DNA of 64,000 nt, taken from contig PHBZ01000001.1 in NCBI GenBank assembly GCA_002840755.1, positions 327,527 to 391,526 on the forward strand. Reading direction: 5' to 3'. Made by a program: the position numbers and the translations under genes. Below the pieces are notes generated by a model, which saw nothing but the letters and a program-made list of their open reading frames with translations, ran no database searches and was not told where the DNA came from. Positions 61,190-64,000 of this stretch are shown one piece after another (positions within the stretch are counted from its first letter, which is position 1; each line of letters begins with the position of its first letter). Source of the stretch: Chloroflexi bacterium HGW-Chloroflexi-10 (GTDB lineage Bacteria > Chloroflexota > Anaerolineae > Anaerolineales > Anaerolineaceae).

Positions 61190-62215
61190 TCAAAATCTTT
61201 TATCTTCAATGTACCGGGTGGTTAACGGATTTCCTTCCGCCCGATAAACCTTTAGGTTACTGATATCAAACACGGATGACCAGATTGTATCAAAATTCAA
61301 GGCTTTATCATACTGACACATAAAACCATATTTCCCGCTCAGGATATTTTTGGCATGCTCAATGCCGTTGGCATAATCATGGTTCTGCAAAGCATCCAGC
61401 GCGGTTTGGTAGCGGATTTCAGAAAAATAAGCATTGCGTTCGCTGGCATCGTGTTCCCGCATCTCCTGTGACGTAAAATGGTTGACGGTGACAATAAAAT
61501 TTTCGCCTTGTTTGTTTTTCTCCGGATAACGGATCTGCATTTGGAACGGGTTACATTCCACCACCACCATCTCGCCGTGCCGGTCCGCCAGCAGGATATT
61601 GCAGCTGGAGGCGATTGGCAGCCGCTGCAAGGTTTCGATGCCCTCCTCAACGTTTTTACAATTTTCCAGGATATAGCGCACCAGGAACACTGAGTTCAAT
61701 CCAGGCTTTATTTCTTCTAATTTTGGCATAACAAAGGTCATCGCTGCCGCCAGCCCATGCCGGTTAATGCCTTCCTCTCCATTGATGAAGGAGGAGGTGT
61801 TCAGGATGAAGCCGGGCTTGTTTTCCGGCCGGTAATAAACGCTTTTGCTGACCCTTCCTAAATAAGGCGGCAGATCATTATCCCGTCCATAATATACCTG
61901 TCCTGCATGCGCAAAGCTGAATGCCGTGCAGCCGCGCACTTCGACACAATCGTCCTCGGCGGTATACAGGCAGCACCCCATGCACATCATCCAGGAGGTA
62001 AACAACTCATTGTCATACCCGGTCACATCCGTGATGCCTCTGATTTCTTCCGCCGCCTCGGGAAAATACGCTTTTAATAGTTTTCCGCTTTCTCTGCCAA
62101 ATTCGCTTTGAAAAGCATCCAGCCGGATTGGAAACTGCACGTTTGCTTTCCTGAAGATATTCCCCATCTTCTGACCCATCAAATACGGTTTGCCCATAAA
62201 TCTCGGATGATACAT
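61190..62215 (-). CDS. C45 family acyltransferase/hydrolase (isopenicillin N acyltransferase-like)
   Basis: A 341-residue Ntn-type hydrolase. The autoproteolysis site is VEVRGCTAFSFA, with Cys96 as the new N-terminal nucleophile after cleavage of the Gly-Cys bond; GQVYYGRDNDLPPYLG, NTSSFINGEEGINRHGLAAAMTFV and NILLADRHGEMVVVECNP are typical of the family. It should cleave or transfer amide-linked acyl groups. I start at the ATG at 62215 because AGGAG is just upstream; 30 more in-frame codons before it have no family match. Confidence 0.88.
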   Translation of the reverse strand: MYHPRFMGKPYLMGQKMGNIFRKANVQFPIRLDAFQSEFGRESGKLLKAYFPEAAEEIRGITDVTGYDNELFTSWMMCMGCCLYTAEDDCVEVRGCTAFSFAHAGQVYYGRDNDLPPYLGRVSKSVYYRPENKPGFILNTSSFINGEEGINRHGLAAAMTFVMPKLEEIKPGLNSVFLVRYILENCKNVEEGIETLQRLPIASSCNILLADRHGEMVVVECNPFQMQIRYPEKNKQGENFIVTVNHFTSQEMREHDASERNAYFSEIRYQTALDALQNHDYANGIEHAKNILSGKYGFMCQYDKALNFDTIWSSVFDISNLKVYRAEGNPLTTRYIEDKRF

Positions 62216-62301
62216 ATTTTCTCCTGTATTCCGAATTGTATGGGGATAAAAAATTTGTGTCAATTGGTAATAAAAATTGGTTTCAATAGTCTGGCTGCCG
62301 G

Positions 62302-62412
62302 TCAAACCGCGCCGGGCAGTACCCGGAAAAGGACCTCAAGCCAGCGATTCATCCCCCTCAGATATCGGGTCTGTGGGCTCATCACTTCTTCAAGTGTAAA
62401 GGCCTGGCGCAT
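62302..62412 (-). CDS. micro-ORF with PQTxYLxGMNRW motif (copy 1)
   Basis: A 36-codon open frame starting with ATG at 62412 and ending TGA at 62304-62302. It reads AFTLEEVMSPQTRYLRGMNRW and then a hydrophobic, proline-containing tail (LEVLFRVLPGAV). GAGAGGAA lies immediately before the ATG, an unusually short distance. It overlaps the end of the gene at 62382-62816 by 31 bases and lies 86 bases before the C45 gene. A related frame at 63612-63695 keeps the same core, which supports it as real coding sequence or a shared relic. Confidence 0.4.
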   Translation of the reverse strand: MRQAFTLEEVMSPQTRYLRGMNRWLEVLFRVLPGAV

Positions 62413-62816
62413 TTCCTCTCGCTTGGTGTAAGATGTACAACCACCGGGATGGATTCTGGTGCGATGTGTTCATTTCCTTCATAGTATTCGTAATGCTGGT
62501 GCTGCTCATCCGGCGCATCGTGAACAAAATCGAAAAATGAAGCCAGACGATCAAGATTATCAGGGGCTCCCTCAATTTGTAAACAGCAGTCATTCTGTAC
62601 CGTTATTCGGGTCAGGCCCTGCCCCACCCGAATAACCAATTTCGATAATGCCTGATCGTAAGGCGCAGGATTAGATACGGTATTGGCTGAGATTTCAACC
62701 ATTTTATACCCTTGATCCGTTGCCAGGTTTTGCAGCATCCAGCGGACCATCTGAAATGCATTCACACTGCCGGATATTTCAAGTTGGTTGGGGGGCGAGT
62801 AATAAATTTTAATCAT
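62382..62816 (-). CDS. uncharacterised protein, possible Imm32-type immunity protein
   Basis: A 144-residue protein beginning MIKIYYSPPNQLEISGSVNAFQMVRWMLQNL. Its alternation of hydrophobic strands (VRVGQGLTRITVQNDCCLQIEGAPDNLDRLASFFDFVHDA) and the GS and EG turns recalls immunity protein 32 of polymorphic-toxin systems, which is a tentative match. A C-terminal acidic, histidine-rich tail (EQHQHYEYYEGNEH) follows. No toxin gene is adjacent. The start at 62816 lacks a good ribosome site; ten more in-frame codons upstream begin with TTG. Confidence 0.5.
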   Translation of the reverse strand: MIKIYYSPPNQLEISGSVNAFQMVRWMLQNLATDQGYKMVEISANTVSNPAPYDQALSKLVIRVGQGLTRITVQNDCCLQIEGAPDNLDRLASFFDFVHDAPDEQHQHYEYYEGNEHIAPESIPVVVHLTPSERKCARPLHLKK

Positions 62817-63018
62817 GTGACTGTGCTCGATGTGTTGGGGTTTCAATGCTGATTTATAGATTTACCAGCTGACGGAACATGTGCTGGCGAATTGCCTTCT
62901 AATTATTATCGCACATATCTAAAAAACCAAACCGGTTTTGGGTGCTTTCTGGATTATAAGTCTCCCTTGACCAATTTTCCAATTCAAGCAGTTATCAGCT
63001 CTGAAATGCGGGGGATTC

Positions 63019-63258
63019 TCAGCCAATTCCGCGAAATAGTACCCGCTCACTGTGCCCGCACCCATAGTTAGCCGCTGTGTCAAAGAAGTTGATCCCCGCA
63101 TCGAGCGCATAATGGATGGCCCGGATCGATTCGGCATCGTCTACCTTGCCCCAACCATGCGGTTCGTTATCAAAAGTCCATGGTCCCCCCATCGTCAAAC
63201 AACCCAATCCCATCCCGCTTACTTCGAGATTACTGCGTCCCAAACGTCGTGTAAACAT
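63019..63258 (-). pseudogene. truncated aldo/keto reductase
   Basis: A 79-codon remnant with an intact start (GGAGG seven bases before ATG) reading MFTRRLGRSNLEVSGMGLGC and YALDAGINFFDTAANYGCGHSERVL, the N-terminal part of an aldo/keto reductase including the FDTAANYG motif with the catalytic aspartate and tyrosine. It stops at TGA just after HSERVLFRGIG, about a quarter of the normal 300-350 residues, and nothing downstream continues the family. It is probably a deletion remnant next to a transposase relic. Confidence 0.8.
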
Positions 63259-63586
63259 CGCACCTCCGGAGTTTTATGATTTGTGCTCAACAGTTTGCCA
63301 ATACGCGTTTTGAGGTGCGGGATAATCCTGCCCGCCTGTTCAAAACACAGCATAAAATACCTCTATAGTAGAACCAGCCCTAAGTCAGTATTTATCTTTT
63401 TCAGTATAAAGGAAATCAGATGATGCAAATACTCTTTAGATTGTCAGGCGTATGGCTACTGTTGCATTTTACGACTCTGGTTTGGTGCAAAAAAGTACCA
63501 TTAATAAGCAGCTGAATGTACATTTCGTGTCTTGTAATTCCGCTCTAAATCTTATACACTGTAACTATAGAGAACTTTGATCATAC
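63259..63586. other. intergenic region with no recognised gene
   Basis: No frame with a ribosome site or family match was found on either strand. The only structured element nearby is the hairpin at 63587. Confidence 0.4.
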
Positions 63587-63609
63587 GGTCTGCCACGGCA
63601 GATCTTTTT
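63587..63609 (+). terminator. short hairpin with T run
   Basis: GGTCTGC with GCAGATC around a short CACG loop, followed by TTTTT. It could end a plus-strand transcript, though no gene precedes it closely. Confidence 0.5.
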
Positions 63610-63611
63610 AG

Positions 63612-63695
63612 TTATATTCCCCCGCCCCAGCGATTCATTCCGCTCAGATATTGAGTCTGAGGGTTTATCGTTTCTGCAATCACAACGGTCAACAA
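63612..63695 (-). CDS. micro-ORF with PQTxYLxGMNRW motif (copy 2)
   Basis: A 27-codon frame from a TTG at 63695 (or the TTG next to it) to TAA at 63614-63612, reading TVVIAETINPQTQYLSGMNRW followed by GGGI. GGAG lies about five bases upstream. The core matches the frame at 62302-62412 at the protein level and in about 40 bases of DNA. Coding status is uncertain; it could be a degenerate copy. Confidence 0.35.
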   Translation of the reverse strand: MLTVVIAETINPQTQYLSGMNRWGGGI

Positions 63696-63897
63696 CTTTC
63701 TCCAATTTTTTAATTAACGTCATTTTTTCACCGATAAATCCAACTTCTTTGCAACTGGAATGTAGCTCTGGTGAGCGTCAGTACGAAGAACCGATTTTGC
63801 TTGTATAAAAAGTGAAAATCAGAACTTTACCCTTTGTGTTTTTTTGCCCGGATCATCAGGCGTTTCCGCATACATTTCTAAATAACGTGAGTACGGG

Positions 63898-63999
63898 TTA
63901 GGTAGGGAGGCCCAGGCAGGTGTCCAAACCTAACGAAGGTTTCTTGGGTTGATGAGCATAAGCGATCAGGCCGGACATCAGATTGACCAAGAAATTGGT
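63898..63999 (-). mobile_element. C-terminal end of a DDE-type transposase (partial)
   Basis: The frame enters from the right edge and reads [20 protein letters not shown], then SLGLDTC before TAA at 63900-63898. A closing segment of the type NxxxGLIAYxxxPKKPS is a common C-terminal sequence of IS5/IS982-like transposases; the exact insertion-sequence family cannot be fixed from 33 residues. No terminal inverted repeat was identified to the left. Confidence 0.5.
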
Positions 64000-64000
64000 G

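Overview
The window looks like a chromosomal segment of an anaerobic or facultative heterotroph, most probably a member of the Chloroflexota close to Anaerolineae. This rests on moderate GC content, secreted CAP/LysM and RCC1 proteins anchored by C-terminal helices or ending in a hydrophobic YLP-type tail, a BMP-family nucleoside transporter, and adjacent gyrB-gyrA genes. It is an inference from gene content; no rRNA, tRNA, CRISPR array or prophage was recognised.

Layout. 0-4 kb: a run of small plus-strand genes (end of a ketopantoate reductase gene, cupin, VOC protein, M50-like membrane protein, Nudix hydrolase, EamA transporter, DUF3267 zincin). 4-15 kb: a TipA-type MerR regulator with a near-ideal leaderless promoter, a MASE1 diguanylate cyclase, an aspartate carbamoyltransferase with one altered active-site residue, ATP-dependent PEP carboxykinase, acetyltransferases, a YdeI-like protein and a tandem pair of CAP-LysM surface proteins. 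15-18.5 kb: a membrane-anchored XRE regulator divergent from a 14-repeat RCC1 secreted protein. 18.5-25.2 kb: gatCA and a complete four-gene BMP-type nucleoside ABC transporter. 25.5-27 kb: an acetyltransferase and a TerC protein.

27.2-40.1 kb is the most interesting region. In order it holds an acetyltransferase-like gene, FdrA and DUF1116 proteins (the AllF/AllG pair of oxamate carbamoyltransferase in enterobacterial allantoin catabolism), a double-domain cyclase-family hydrolase with one degenerate half, a three-subunit molybdenum hydroxylase, a CoxG-like tail-anchored protein and an NCS2 permease whose binding-site residues are of the uracil type. Two promoters in it share the same -35/-10 architecture and a GntR/FadR-type operator motif. 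My working hypothesis is an oxidative pathway for a pyrimidine-like cyclic ureide: uptake, hydroxylation, hydrolytic ring opening, then phosphorolysis of the ureido acid to carbamoyl phosphate, with electrons passed to the membrane through CoxG. The substrate is not proven by sequence.

40.2-48.4 kb: an NmrA-like protein, two unknown small proteins, a MoaD-like sulfur carrier, an acetyltransferase, an Asp/Glu racemase, a DinB-like protein, and a xylAB operon with a XylR-type operator, followed by a TVP38 membrane protein. 48.4-56 kb: a J-like protein lacking HPD, an unknown protein, a zinc-ribbon protein, an unknown gene and the gyrA/gyrB-type topoisomerase genes. 56-64 kb: an E2-like acyltransferase, a glycosyltransferase, two acetyltransferases, a DUF3795 protein, a metallo-hydrolase, a C45 hydrolase, and then a decayed edge with a truncated aldo/keto reductase gene, two related micro-ORFs and a transposase tail. 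The window carries eight GNAT-type acetyltransferase genes.
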